Assembly (NCBI GenBank): GCA_028283855.1
Contig: JAPWJX010000003.1
Location: 248,001-312,000, forward strand
Direction: 5' to 3'
DNA from: Verrucomicrobium sp.
GTDB taxonomy: Bacteria > Verrucomicrobiota > Verrucomicrobiia > Methylacidiphilales > GAS474
Length of the DNA stretch: 64,000 nucleotides
The notes under the pieces are model-generated. The model did not search any database, was not told the DNA's origin, and saw nothing but the letters and a program-made list of their open reading frames with translations. Below are positions 41,806-56,000 of the stretch, piece by piece (position 1 is the first letter of the stretch; each line of letters starts with the position of its first letter). The position numbers were made by a program, and so were the translations under genes.

Positions 41806-44017
41806 TCAGTAGACGATGCGGATGCCGCCCGTGATGCTCTGGGCGGAGTAGTTTTCCTGGCCGATCTGCGCGTCGTAGCGCACGAAGACCAGGGAGCCGC
41901 TGTTGAGAATCATGCTGACGCCGCCGCCGAGCACCGCCGCGTCGCGCGGCAGGCCGCTGGCGTTGACGGTGAAGGCGCCCGTGCCGGGGACGACGAAGGC
42001 CTCGCCGATGGTGTGGGAGGTGTCGAGGCACTCGTGCTGCCAGGAGGCGTCGAGCTGCGGGCGGATGGTCAGGCGGCGCCAGGTGGTGTGGAAATCGTAG
42101 CTGACGCGGCCGCCCAGGTTGGCGACGAAGGAATCGACGCTTTGGGTGCCGATGAGGAGGTTGCTGGCCCCGGCGCCGGTTTCCATATAGGAGCCGATGT
42201 TGATGTGGGTGTATTGGCCGCCCAGGACCGGGCCGTAGGTCAGGTTGCCCGCGTGGAACTTGTAGCCGGTATCGAAGGCAACACCGTATTGGTCGCCGTC
42301 CGGCTTGCCCTGGGCCACGGCGTTGGTGATGGGCACGGCGCGGGTGACGGTACCGACGTTGAAGCCGTAGTAGCCCCGGCCGTTGATGTACCAATCGCCC
42401 CGGGTGTAGCTGCCGTAGGGGCCGAAACGGTAGTTGTTCATCGCCAGGCGGCTGCCCAGGGAGTCGAGATCGGCCGTGGTCCGGCCGTAACCGCCCAGGA
42501 AGCCGATCGTCCATTCCTTGCTCAGGCGGTAGTCGGTGCCCACGGTGAAGTCGACCGTGGTGGTGTCGACCGCGTTCTGGGTGGCGGTGGCCGACTGGCT
42601 GGCCAGGATGGCGTTGCCGGTGACGAAGGTGCCCCAGCGGCGCAGGAGCGGGTCGTCCCCGCCCACCTGGTCGGGCGTGTCGGTCATGGTCGCCGTGTCG
42701 GATTGCATGGCGGGATTGAAGGCGTAGAGCTGGCCGGAGAGCTGGGAGAGGCCGGGGTTGTCCGCGTCGACCAGGCTCATGCCGCTCCAGTCCATGCCGC
42801 CGGTCAGGCCGCTGCGGATCGCCTCCAGGCGGTTGTCGAGGAGGACCCCCTCGAAGACCAAGTCGCTGAGGACCTGATGGTTGATGGTGTTGACCATCGT
42901 CTGGATCTGGGAATTGTTCCCCAGGTTTCCGGAAGAGGGAACGGCGTTGAAGTCGCCGCCCGCGCCGTTGAAGTTCTCGTAGGTGTAGGAGACGCCGTTA
43001 ATGACCAGGGTGCCGCTGTTCGGATGGGCTTCCAGGTAGGCATTGGCCGCCGCGGCGTCATAAGCGGAGATGCTTAGGTTGAGGTGCAGGTAGGAATATT
43101 GCGCCGTCTCGCCCACAGCAAGGGAGGTATTGCCGTCGATGATGCCGTTGATGGTGGGGAAGCCGCTCAGGGTGATGTTCACCACCGTGGTGCTGGAGCC
43201 GCCCGCGCCGATGGCGATGCCGCCCGGGGCGTTGATGTTGCCGCTGTTCGTGATGGTGACCGAGCCGGTGGAGGAGGCGTAAATGCCGTAGAGGCTGCCG
43301 CTGCCGGAGACGTCGATATTTCCGGAATTATTGATGCTGATCGACCCGCCGCTGGAGGAGGAGGCGTAGATGCCGTAGGCGGATGAGCCGCGGCTGGCCA
43401 CGGTGATGTTCGCCTGGTTGATCAGGTCGATGTTGCCCGCCACCGTCCGGGCGGAAAGGCCGACGGCGGAGCCCCCGCCGGAAGCGCCGCTATGGCCCAC
43501 GGCGACGTCTCCCGCGTTCGACACGGAGATGTCCCCGGAACCCGCGGTCTGCGCGTCGAGGCCGTAGAGGGAAACGGCGGCCGCGCTGGTGTCGTCGGCG
43601 GAAAGGTCGCCCGCGTTGACCACGCTGACCAGGGCGCTGCCCAGGCTCTGGTAGGTCCGGATGGCCGCCGCCCCCCCGCCGCCGCCGGTGGCGGTCACGG
43701 AACCCTGATTGGTCACGGTCACTCCGCCCGTGCCGGCGTTCTCCGCATCGACGCCGGTGGCCCGGGCGCCGGTGCTTTGGACGTTCACCTGGCCGGTGTT
43801 GTAGACGAAGGCCGCGCTGGCGCTGGAGGCGCTGCCTTCCACCGCGTGGATGCCGAAGGCGTTGGAGGAACCGATGCCGGTCACCGAGCCCGCGTTGCTC
43901 ACCGTGACGCCGCCCTGGCCGGAGTTGACCGCGTCGAGCACGGCCGTGTTCGTGCCGGAAAGGGAGCTGAGCGCGCCGGTGTTGCTCACCGTGACGGCGG
44001 CGGTGGAAGCGGCGTCG
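41806..44017 (-). CDS. Giant autotransporter: C-terminal passenger end and beta-barrel
   Basis: This is the 3' part of the autotransporter gene after the frameshift near 44,017. Its first 250 or so residues continue the beta-helix repeats (NTGALSS, VTVSNAGSV, GIYASS) seen in the frame upstream. A linker follows, then a 12-strand-type autotransporter beta-barrel beginning near LLRRWGTFVTGNAILA, containing WTIGFLGGYGRTTADLDSLG, and ending in RIVY. The C-terminal aromatic residue is the usual outer-membrane assembly signal. The passenger is expected to be exported through this barrel. The reading frame alone starts at 43989, but the true start is beyond the right edge of the window. Confidence 0.85.
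42950..43190 (-). repeat. Pre-barrel linker, copy 2 (adjacent to barrel)
   Basis: It encodes TINGIIDGNTSLAV, YLHLNLS, AYLEAHPNSGTLVING and SYTYENF. It matches the segment at 58320-58560 position by position and directly precedes the beta-barrel here. Confidence 0.75.
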
Positions 44018-47000
44018 CAGCTCGTAGGCGCGGATGGCGGTGCCGCCGCCGGAAACCGCCGCGAGGTTCGTCACCCCGACGCCCGACGCCCCGGCGTTTT
44101 CCACGTCGAGGCCGATGCCGTTGAGGCCCCCGGCGGAGACCGCGCCGGCATTGGTGAGGGTCAGGACGTTCAGGTTGTTCGTGTTGGCCTGGACGTCGCG
44201 GATGCCGATGCCGTTGGTCCCGGTGACGGAGACGGTCCCGGAGTTGACGATGTTCTGCAGGCCGGTGCCGTCGTTCTCCACCCAAAGGCCGACGCTGGCG
44301 CCCAAGGTGTCGGAAACGGTGATGCTGGCGGTGTTGGTGACGGAGACGTCGGCCGTAGAAGAGGCGTTGGCCTCCACGGCGCGGATGCCCGCGCTGCCCC
44401 CGCCGCCTCCCGCCACGGTGATGGAATTGGTATTGAGGACGACCACCCCGCCGGTGCCGGTGGTGCTGGCGTCGATGCCGGTGGCGGTGCCCGCCGCGTC
44501 GACGGCCCGGACGGCCCCGTAATTGGTCAGGGTGACGGTGTTGGTGTTGGCCGCGTTGGTCACCGCGGCCAGGATGCCGGTGGCGCCGCCGCCGCCGCCG
44601 TTGGCGGTCACGCTGTTCGTGTTAAAGATGTTGAGGATGCCCGTCCCCGCCGTTTCGGAGTCGATGCCCATAGCCTTGCCGCTGCTGTTGTTGGCCACGA
44701 TGACGCCGGTGTTCGTCACGTCGACAGGGTTTACGCCGGAGATATAGATGCCGTAGGTGTTCGTCCCGTTGATGGTGATGGAGCCGCTGGACTGGACCTG
44801 GGCGTCTTCCGGGCTGGCCACGTAGATGCCGTAGGCGCCGTCGCCGGTGGAGTTGATGGTGCCGCTGTTGGTCAGGGTGACGACGCCGTTGGCGTAGGCC
44901 GCGATGCCGACGGCGCCCGCGCCGCTGTCGGTGATGTTGCCGCTGTTGACGATGGCCACGTCGCCCGCGCCCATGTTCGTGACGCTGATGCCCGCGGCGG
45001 TGCCGGAACCGCTCTCCACCGCGCTGATGTTTCCGCTGTTGGTCACGACGATGTTGGCCGTGCTGGAGGCGTTGGTGTTCTGGATCTGGATGCCGATGGC
45101 GCCGCCGGAGCCGTTGTCGGTCAGGTTGATGCTGCCGGAGTTGCTCACGGCCAGGTTGCTCCCGCCGAACAAGTCGGAGGTGGAGACCAGGATGCCGTGG
45201 GAGATATTGGTGCCGCCCGCCGTGCCCGCCAGATACATGGCGCCGCTGTTGGTCAGGTTGATCGCCCCGTTGCCGCTGGCGTAGATGCCGTTGGCGCCGT
45301 TGCCGCTGATGGCGCTGGCGGCGGTGCCGAGGGAGCCGGTGTTGAGAATGTCGATCTCGCCGCTGCCGGCATTGACGGCGTAGATGCCGTAAGCGGCGCC
45401 GCCGCCGGTGTCCCGGGCGATCAAGGTGGCCGTGTTCGTGACGACGACCGCGGCGGTCGAGGTTCCGTTGGCCTCCACGGCCTGGATGGCGTAGGCGCCC
45501 TGGCCGGAGGCGATGGCGGTGACCGCCCCGGCGTTGCTCACCGTCACGCCGGAGGTGTCGGCGTTGAAGGCGTTGATGCCGGAGGAGGTGCCGCCGCCGG
45601 TGTTTGTCACGCCGATGGTGCCGGTATTCGTCACGGTATCGCCGCCCGCCCCGTTGTTGTAGGCGAAGATGCCGAAGTTGGTGGTGGCGCCGGTGGAGAC
45701 GGCCTGGATGGTCCCCCCGTTGAAGACCGCGACGCCGCCGCTGCCGCTGTTCTGGGCGTTGATGGCCTGCCCGTAACCGCCGCTGATGTTGATGGAGCCG
45801 CGATTGCTCACCACCACCATGCCGGCGCCGCCGACGTTGAAGGCCTGGATGCCGAATCCGCCACCGCCGCCCAGGCCGATGTTGGTCACGCTTAGCGCGC
45901 CGCCGTTCTCGACGTCGACGCCGCCGCCGCCCGAGTTGACCGCGTCGATGCCCAAATAATCGCCGACGTCGATCGTGGCCCCGGTCGCATTGGTCACGCT
46001 TACCAGCCCGGTGCCGGAAGTGCTGTTGTTGTGCGCCTTGATGCCGGTGACGCTGTAGCCATTGGCGGTGAGGGCCCCGCGATTGACAACCGTCACGGCG
46101 CCCGCGCCGGTCCCCTCGGCGTCGAGGCCGATGGAGTTCCCGCCGTAGAGGCCGGCGGTCTTGGAGACGACCACCGTCCCGGCATTGGTCAGGAAGACTC
46201 CGCCGGTGCCGTTATTGATCGCCTGCATGCCGTAAGAAGCGGCGATGGCGCCGGAAAGGAATCCGGCATCGGCCGTGATCGTGCCCGCATTGCTTAGGCT
46301 GATGAGGTCGGTGCCGCCGCTGTTGGTGGCATAAAGGCCTGTGACGCCCGCGCCGCCGGTGACGGCGGAGACGTTGTTGGTCAGGGAAATCGTGCCCAGA
46401 TTGGTCAGAAGGACCCCGCCCGTTCCGGCCGTGACGGCCTTCACGCCGTAGCTTTGGCTGACGGCGTTGACGGAGTCGACCCCCAGGGTCTGCGTGTTGG
46501 TGAAGGAAATCTGGTTCGTGTTGAGGGCGTTGTTCAGAGCCAGGAGAATGTCGGTGCCGCCGCCGATGGTGTTGGTGCCGCTGCCGATCGCCTGGATGGA
46601 GATGTTCTGGGTGTTCGCCACCAGGACCCGGCCCAGGCCGCTTTGCTGGGCGGAGAGGGCGGTCATGTATTGGGTCGAGTCGATATTGGGCAGATTCGTC
46701 ACCCCCGCCAGGATGGTGCCGGTGTTGCTGACGGAAACGTCGGCGGTGGCCGCGCCGTTCTGCTCCGCCGCCTGGATGCCGTAGGAACCGTAGACGGAAA
46801 GCACGCCGCCGTTGGAGACGGTCACGCCGCCCGTTCCCCCGTTAAGCGCCTGGATGCCGACGCCGCTCCCCGCCGAGGCGACGGTGTTGGTCCCCGTGTT
46901 GGTCACCTGGACGGCGCCCGTCCCGCGCGCATTGATGGCCACCATGCCGGAGGCCTGGCCGCTGCCGAAATTGCTGGTGAGGAGGTTGCCGCTATTGAGA

Positions 47001-50000
47001 AGGGTCACGCCGCCGTCGCTGGCGTTGCTCGCATACATGCCCCATCCGTCACGGGAGGTGACGCTGCCCGCGTTGGTTACGGAAATGAGGCCAGCGCCGT
47101 TCGCGTTGTAGAGATTGACCGCCGAAATACCGCGGGAGTATTGCGCGTCCGCGAGGATGGTGCCGGAGGCCCCGTTATAGACGGAAATCGCGCCGGTGCC
47201 GTTATTAAGGATGCCGATGCCGTCCATGCCGAGCGTGCCGACCGGGCTCGATCCGGTTATCGTCAGCGTGATGGCGCCGGTGTTGCTCACCGTGATCGCG
47301 CCGCCGCCGGAGTGGATAATTCCGATCGCCGCATCGTCGACGGCCGAGGCTCCGGCGGCCGCCGTGCTCTGGGCGAAGACGGTTCCGGCGTTGCTCACCG
47401 TGATCGCGCCGGTGGCGCCCGCGGCGTTGGTCCCTTCCAGGTAGATGCCGAAGACGGCTCCCGTGTTGGTCCCCGTGGGGGTGATCGCGTTCTGGTTGGT
47501 GACGTTGATGCTGCCCGTGTTCAGGATGGAGGAGCCGCCCGTGCCCGAGTTGGTCGCGTAAAGGCCGTAGCCCGCCGCCGTCCCGTTCACCTCCAGGGCG
47601 TTCAGCGCGGCGGTATTGGTGAAAGCCAGCTGATTGGCGTTGGCCGCGTTGGTCTGCGCCAGGCGCACCGCGCTGGCGCTGCTGGCGTTGGTCGACGCCG
47701 TGTTGCTGCTGGAGACGGAGATGTTCGTCGTCGTCACGCTCATGAGGCCGGTGCCCAGGCTGGAAGCGTCGATGCCGATGGCCGTGCCGTTGGCGGCGCT
47801 GACGGTGAGGGAGCCGGGATTGCTGACGGTCAGGGTGGTGGCGCCCGCCGCCCCCAGCTGGGCCAGGAGGCCGGTGGCCGATTGGCCGCGCGCGGTGATG
47901 CTGGAAGCGCCCCCGCCCAGAACGGCCAGGGAAGAGGCGCTGCGGGCGTTGATGCCGTAGGTCTGGGCGGCGTTGTTGGTGACGGAAATCGAGCCGAGGT
48001 TGGTGACGGTTTCCGCCCCGGCGCCGTAGTTGATCGCCTGGATTCCGTAGGAGACGCTGGTGTTTTGCGCCGAGCCGATGAGCGAGCCGTTGTTAAGGAC
48101 CACCAGGCCGCCTGAGGCGTTGTTGGTCAGGTTCACGACATCGGCCGCGCCCGAGGTGACGGAGACCGTCCCGTCATTGGTAAAGAGCAGCGATCCCGTT
48201 CCGGCTCCGTTGACACCGACGATGCCGAATCCGCCGCCACCGGCGAAGGGAACGAGGTTGATGGTGTTCCCGTTATAGAGAACGACTCCGCCGCCTCCGC
48301 CGTTGTTCGCGTAAATTCCGTAGCTGTCCCCCACGGTGATGGTGCCGGTGTTGGAAACGGTGAGAAGGGACGTGCCGCCCGTGCTGCGCGCCAAAATGCC
48401 GTAATCGCTCGTGGCGCTCACCGTCAGGGTCCCGGAATTGAGAACCGAGATGGGGCCGGATCCGGTCTCCGCGTCGATGCCGATGGAGCCCGATCCGGAG
48501 TAGCCCGCCAGGTAGCCGACCGCCACCGAGCCGGCGTTGGTCACGGAAACGCCGCCGGTGCCGCTATTGAGCGCCTGGATGCCATACTCCGCATTCGTGA
48601 ACGCGGTGTTCTGGCTCATCACGCTGACCGTCCCGCCGTTGCTGATGGAGATGGCGCCCGCGCCTGCGCGATTCGTCGCATAGATGCCTGTCATGCCGCC
48701 ATTGGCCGCCAGGGTGGAGACGTTCGTCAGGGTGACCGCGCCGGTATTGGTCATGGCCACGCCGCCCGACCCCAGATTGACCAGGGCGATGCCGTAGGCC
48801 CCCACGCTGGAATTGGTTTCCAGGATGGAAACGTTGTTCGTGTTGGAGAAGGAGATCGAATTGGTATTCGCCGCGTTGTTGAGGGCGATGCGGATGCCCG
48901 TGGCCGCATTGGTGCTGATCGCGGAAGCCGAGAGGCTCTGCACGGTAACGTCGGCGGAATTCATAAGGGTGGCGCCGCCCAGGCCGTTGTTCTCCACGTC
49001 GAGGCCGTAGGCGTAGCCGCCGTTGGTGTCGTAGGAGAGGATCGTGCCGTAGTTGGTCAGGACGGCGGCGCCGGTCGCGGCCGTCGATCCGTTCTGGGCC
49101 AGGATGCCGTAAGCGCCTCCGCCGCTGCCTTCGGCGGTGATGCTGTTGGTGTTGTAGACGTTGACGGGACCGTTGCCGGTCGTCGTGGCGGCGATGCCCA
49201 TGGCGACGCCTCCGGGGTCCTTGGCCACGATGACGCCGGTATTGGTGACGGTGACCGGATTGACCCCCGACACGTAGATGCCATAGGTGTTCGTGCCGTT
49301 GATGGTCAGATCCCCGGTGGAGTAGATGTTGGCGCTCTGCGGGCTGGCGACGTAGATGCCGTAGGCGCCGTTGCCGGTGGAGTCGATGTCTCCGGTGTTG
49401 CTGATGACCACGGTGCCGTTGACGTAAGCGGCGATGCCGCGGGCGTTGACGCCGGTATCGACGATGTGCCCGCTGTTCTGGATGGTGACGGTGCCGCTGC
49501 CCAGATTGGTGACGGTGATGCCCGCGGCCGTGCCGGTGCCGGAAGCCGTCGCGGTGATGTCGCCGCTGTTGCTGACGGTGATGCTGGCGGTGCTGCTGGT
49601 GTTGGAGTTGCGGGCCAGGATACCGGCGGCTCCCGCAGTGCCGGTGCTGCTCGCGCTGATATTCGCCCCGTTTGTCAGGAAGATGGCGCCGCCGCCGGCG
49701 GTGTCCGCGGTGGTGAGGGAGATGCCGTAGGCGATGGCCGTGCCGGTGGAGGTGTTCTGGACGTAGATGTCCGCCAGGTTGGTCGTGGTGATCGCCCCGT
49801 TGCCGCTGGCGTAGATGGCCGCGCCGCCGTTGCCCGCGATGGCGTTGGTGGCGGAGCCCAGGGCGCCGCTGTTGGTGATGTTGATCGCGCCGGTGCCGAG
49901 GTTTGCGGCGTAGATGCCGTAGGCAGCGCCGCCGTTGGTGTCGCGGGCGGAGAGGGCCCCGGTGTTTTGGATCGTCACGGCGCTCGTGGCCATCGTGTTG

Positions 50001-53000
50001 CTCTGCACGGCGGCGATGGCCCACGCTCCCCCGCCGCTGCCGGCGGCGGTGATCGCGGCGGTGTTCGTCACCGTCACGGCGCCCAAGCCCAGGCTGACGG
50101 CGTCGATGCCGTAGGCCAGGGAGCCGCTCACCGTGATGCCGCCGTCATTGAAGACGTTCTCCGCGCCCGCCCCGCGGTTGGAGGCGTAGACGCCGAAGAC
50201 GTTGCCAGCGCTGGTGGCGACGCCGCTGGTGATGGCCGCCGCATTGGTGACCAAGACGCCGCCGCTGCCATAATTCTCCGCGTCGATGCCGTAGGTGGTG
50301 CCCGCCCCGTTGGCATGGTTTAGCGTGATGGCCCCCAGGTTGGTGACCGTCACTAGTCCCGTGGTCCCCGCCAGGGTGTCCAGGGCCCGGATACCCATGG
50401 TGCTGTAGGGGCTCCCGATCGTTTGAATGGTATTGGTATTGAGCACCACGACCCCGCCGCTGCCGGCGTTTTGCGCGTCGATGTCCGGCGAGGCGATATT
50501 GCCGCCGAGGACGGAAATGGTCCCGTAGTTGGTGACGCTGACCAATCCCGTGGCGTTCGTGTTGGTGTTGTAGGCGCGGATGGCCCCCTCGCCGCCGCCG
50601 CCGCCCGCGACGGCAAGCGTGCCGTCATTCCGCACGGTGAGGGAGCCGGTGCCTGCCGAGGTGGCGGTGATGGATAGGGAGTAGATGCCGGTATTGCTGA
50701 TCGAGCCGCTATTGTAGATTGAAAGCGCGGCGGCGTTGTTCGTGTTCGATTCCGTAAGATAGATGCCGAAGCCGCCCGCTCCCTGGGCGGAAGCCAAGGC
50801 CCAGGCGTTGATGACGCCGGTGTTGCTGATGGAGACGGCGCCGAGCCCGGAGTCGGCGGCGCTGATGCCGTACGCCGTCTCGTAGTTGGTCGTCACGCCG
50901 GCCTGGGAAAGCTGCCGCACGTCGATCGTCCCACCATTGCTGACGAAGAGGCCCGCGGAGCCCCCGCCGTTGGTAACGGCGATGCCGGTGAGGGCGTTGG
51001 TGCCGGTGGTGTTGGCCGTTTGGACATTGGTCGCGGCGATGGTGGAGCCGTTGACGACCGACGTGCCGCCCGTGCCCGCGTTGGAGAGATAGAGGCCGTA
51101 GCCCGCCAGGGTCGCGTTGGTTTCCAGGACGGAATAGGCCAAGGTATTCGTGTAGGCCAGGGCGTTGGCGTTGGCGGCGTTCGACTGGACAAGCTTGATG
51201 CCGGTGGCGCCGCCGCCGATGGAGGTGACGGAGAAGGCGCTGGCCGGATCCCGGTAGAGGAAGAGGCTGCCGGTGCCCGCCGTCTCCAGGTCGTAGCCGA
51301 CGGCGGCGCCGCCCTGGGTCTCCGTCACGTTCACGGTGCCCAGGTTGGTCACCACCACGTTGCCGGTGGAAGCCGCGGCGGTTTGCCGCGCCCGGATGCC
51401 GGTGGCCCCGCCGCCGCCCGCCACGACGGTGACCGTAGTGCCCACCCCGTTGGTGACGGCAATCAGGCCGCTGGTCCCCGTGCCGGTGGCGTCCAGGCCG
51501 ATGGCGTAGCCGGTGATGCCGGTCGTGGTTTGGTTGAGGGCGCTGACGGTGCTGTTGTTGACCAAGGTGATCGCCCCGCCGCTGAGGACGGAGATGCCGT
51601 TCAAGCCCGCGCTGGAAGCAAGCAGGGTCTCCGTATTGGTGGCTGTGACGGAGTTGTTGTTGGCCAGGCTGACGCCGCCCGTCCCGTCGTTCTCCAGCTG
51701 GAGGCCGTAGCCGGTGCCGACGGCGTTGGTCTCCAGGACGGTGACCACGTAGCCGTTGGTGAGGGAGAGAAGGTTGGCGTTGGCTGTGTTTCCCTGGATG
51801 AGGCGGATGCCGACGGCTCCTTGCGCGCCGCCGGAGCTGCTGGAGCTGCTCACCGCGGTGACGTTGTTGCTGTTGGCCAGCACGACCCGGCCCAGGCCGT
51901 TGTTCTCCGCGTCGATGCCGATGGCCAAGCCCCCATTGAGGTGGCTGGCGAGAATCGAGCCCGTGTTGGAGACGACGACGTCGTTCGTGCTGGCGTTGCC
52001 GTAGAGGATGGCCTGGATGCCCAGGGAGCCGACGGCCGATCCCCCGCTGGCCACCGCGCTGATGGCCCCGGTGTTGTAGACGACGATGCCGCCGGTGCCC
52101 TGGCTCTTGGCCACGATGCCCGCCGCGCCGCGGTCGTCGCCGGAAGCGCCGCTGGAAAGAGCGCCGATGTTGTAGACGTTCACGCCGCCGGTGCCGGAGT
52201 TTTCCGCGTCTAGCGAGGTGCTGTAGCCGCCCACGTTTCCGGTGTTGGTCAGGTCGACCAGGCCGGTCGCGCCCGTGCCGGTGTCGAAGGCCTGGATGCC
52301 GGTGCCGAAGTGGTTCACCGCCGTGTTGGTGATCGTGTTTTGGTTCAGGACGGCGACACCGCCGGTTCCCGCGTTGCGGGCGTCGATGCCGATGCGGGTG
52401 GTGTTCCCCAGGTTGCCGGTGATGACGCCGGTGTTCGTCACGCTGACCAGGCCGGTGGTTCCCGTGCCGGTGTCGTACGCCCGGATGTTGACGCTGGTGT
52501 CGCCCTGCGTGGCGGTCAGCGCGCCGGTGTTGTAGACGCTCACGCCGCCGGTGCCGGCGTTCTGGGCGTCGATATTGGCCGTGGTGCCGCCCGCGCCGAC
52601 GGGGGCGGTTATGGTGGCGGTGATGGTCCCGGTATTGCTGACGCCGACCATGCCGACGCCGGCGGTGTCCGTGTTATAGGCGCGGATGCCGGAAACCACC
52701 TCGCTGGAGCCGGACGCGCCGACGCCCGCCACGGTGATGGTGGTGGAGCTGGTGACCGTCACGGCCCCGGCGCCGGTGTTCTGCGCGTCGATGCCGACGG
52801 CCCCGGCGATGTTGGTGGAGGCCGTCTCCTGGCTGGTGACGGTGATGATGTCGTTGTTCTGCACCTCCACCGCCCCGGCGCCGCCGCCCTGGGCGTGGAT
52901 GCCGTAGAGCGTGCCGCCCGCGTTTTGCTGCTGGTTAAGGACGTTGGTGACCACGATGCCGCTGTTGTTCACCAGCGAAACGCTGCCGCTGCCCAGGGTG

Positions 53001-56000
53001 CTGGCGGAGATGCCGTAGCTGGTGGAAATCGCATTGGTCAGGATCAGGGTGATCGGGTTGTTGTTGGTGAAGCTCAGGCTGTTGGTGTTGGCCGCGTTGT
53101 TCTCCGCCAGCCGGATGCCGATGGCCCCGCCGACGCTGCCCGCGCCCGCCGCCGTGCTGGTGACGGTAAGCGGGTTGGTATTGACCACGGTGACGGCGCC
53201 GAGGCCGGTGGTCTGGGCGTCGATGCCCACCGCCACGCCGCCATTGGTGTCCTTGACCTGAAGGGTGCCGTAGTTGGTGACGCCCACGGCTCCGTCGCCC
53301 AGCGCCCGCATGCCGACCGCGCCGCCGCCGGAACCGCTGGCGATAATAGAGCCGGTGGCGCTGTTCACCACGTTGATGTCGCCCGTGCCGGCGTTCGTCA
53401 CGTCGATGGCCGCCACCGCGCCGCCCGCGGTGTGGCGGACGCTGACCGTGCCGGCGTTAAAGACCGTCACCGCTCCGTCTCCCTGGCTGTTTGCGTAGAT
53501 GCCGTTGAGGGAGGAGGCGCCGCCGAAGTTGGTGATGCCAGAGACCTGAATGGACTGGCCCGCCAGGTTGACGACGGTGATGCCTCCGTCGCCGTAATTT
53601 TCCGCGTCGATGCCGGTAGTGTTGGCCGGATCGAGGTTGGGATTGGGCTGGCTCGCGTCGGAGGAGGCGCCGGCGGTCAGGGTGATGTTCCCCCCGTTGG
53701 TGACCAGGACGAGGCCGGTGGCACCCGCGCCGGTATTTACCGCCTCGATGCCGATGGCCCACTGCGGCGTGCCGTTGGTGGTGGTGATCGAGTTGAGATT
53801 GACCACCGTCACGCCGCCGGTGCCGGCGTTTTCCGCGTCGATGCCGACGGCCAAGCCCTGGGCGTGGCCCCCGATCAGAATGGATCCCGTGTTGCTGACC
53901 TGGACGAGGCCGGTCGCCCCCGTCGCGGCGCTGATGGCCCGGATGGCGGTGGTGGTGATGCTCCAGTCGGACTCGGTGGCGCCCGATCCGTAGACGGCGA
54001 TGGAGCCGGTGTTGTTCACCGTGACGGCGCCGGTGCCCGCGTTTTTCACGTCGACGCCGACGTTCGTGGCGATGGTGCCGGAGAAATAAAGGTCCGGGAT
54101 GGTGACCACGGTGATGGCTCCCGTGTTCTCCACCAGCACGTTGCCGGCGGCGCCGCTGTTCGTCGCCGCCAAGCCGATGAGGCTGTTGCTGGGAGAGACC
54201 GTGTTCGGGACCGGTATTTCCAGATAGTTTGTCAGGGTAATGGTGCCGTTGTTGGAGAGGGAAATGCCCGCGGATCCCCCATTCTCAGCCGTGATGCCGT
54301 AGCTGCGGCCGACGGAATTGGTCTCCATCACGGCAACGGAGTTGCCATTGGTGAAGGTGAGCTGGTTGAGATTGTTCGTGTTGCTCTGCACGATCCGGAC
54401 GCCCGTGGCCCCCAGGGCGATGTCGTTGGTGAGGGTGGGGGCGCTGACCACGCTGATGGAGCTGGTGTTGAGGACGGCGGTGAGGCCGGTGCCCGCGTTC
54501 TCCGCGTCGATGCCGTAGGCCGCGCCGCCGTTGGTGTCGCCCGCGACGATGCTGCCGCTATTGGTGACGGTGACGGGACCGGTGCCGTTTGTGTTGGTGG
54601 CCAAGGCCAGGATGCCGAAGCCGCCGCCGCCGCCCCCCATGACGCTGATTCCGTTCGTGTTCAGGACGTCGACGCCGCCGGTGCCCGCGTTCTCCGCGTC
54701 GATGCCGTAGGCGGCCAGGCCGGGATCGTCGACGGTGACGGTGCCGTAGTTGGTGACGTCGACCAACGCGGACGAGTTGGCGTTGAGGAGGAGCGCCCGC
54801 AGGCCGACGGCGCCCTGGCCCTTCACGGCGATGAGGCCGTTGTTCCAGACGCTCACGCCGCCGAGGCCGGAATTCTCCGCGTCGATGCCGTAGCCCGCGC
54901 CGATCAGGTTATTCGTGGTGGCCAGGTCGGCGACGACGACCGAGCCCGTGTTGCTGACGGAGACGCCGCCCGCCCCGGCGCCGTTCGTCGCGTAGAGGCC
55001 GGCCAGGGAGCCGTTGGTGCTCAGGATGGAGGAGACGTTGGTCGCGTCGATCGATCCGGTGTTGGTGAGGGAGACGCCCGCTCCGCCCGCGTTGAGGGCC
55101 TCGATGCCGTAGCTGGCGGTGGTGCCGTTGGTCTCCAGCAGAGTGATGCTGCCGTCCGTGGTCAGGGTGAGCGTGCCGGTGTTGGAGGGATTGCTCAGGA
55201 TGGCCCGGATGCCGATCGCCCCGGGAGTGCTGTTGGTGGCGTTGCTCACGGTGGCCGTGACGTTAATGGGACCCGTGAAGGCCAGGCCCAGGGAGCCGAG
55301 GCCGTCGTGCCGCGCGTCGATGCCGATGACCGCGCCGCTGTTGGTGTCGGTGACGCTGATGCTCCCTTCGTTGGTGATGTTCAGGGCTCCGGTGCTGGTG
55401 GCGGAGGAGATGTAGGCCTTGATGCCGATGTTGCTGCCGCCGCCGGACCCGGCGATCGCGATGTTGGCCAGGGGGCCGTTGCTCACCGTGATGCCGCCGT
55501 TACCGCTTTGCTCGGCATCGATGCCCTGGGCGAAGCCCGCGCTGTCGTTGATCGTGATCGCGCCGCCGTTGGTGATGGCGATGGCGCCCGTGCCGCCGTT
55601 GAACGCGTAGATGCCGACCAGCTGGTTGGTGCCGTAATCGAAGGTGCCGCCGCTGGCGGTGAGCGTGATGTCCCGTCCGGCCTGGTTAAGGACGGTGACG
55701 CCGCCGGAGCCGGCGTTCTCCGCGTCGATGCCCGCGGTGGAGGCCGGATTGCTGCCGCCCGCCGGATTGGCGACGAGGCCGAGGCCCGCGACGTCCAGCG
55801 TGATGGCGCCGTCATTGGTCACGCTGACCGCGCCCACGGCGTTGGTGTTCCGGTTCACCGCGTCGATGCCGAAGGCCCAGACGCCGGAGTAGATGCCGAA
55901 GGAGTTGGTGGTGCCGGTGTTGGTGATGGCGCCCGAATTGAGGATGGAGATCCCGCCCAGGCCGTTGTTCTCCGCCAGGATGCCGGTGGCGACGCCGCCG

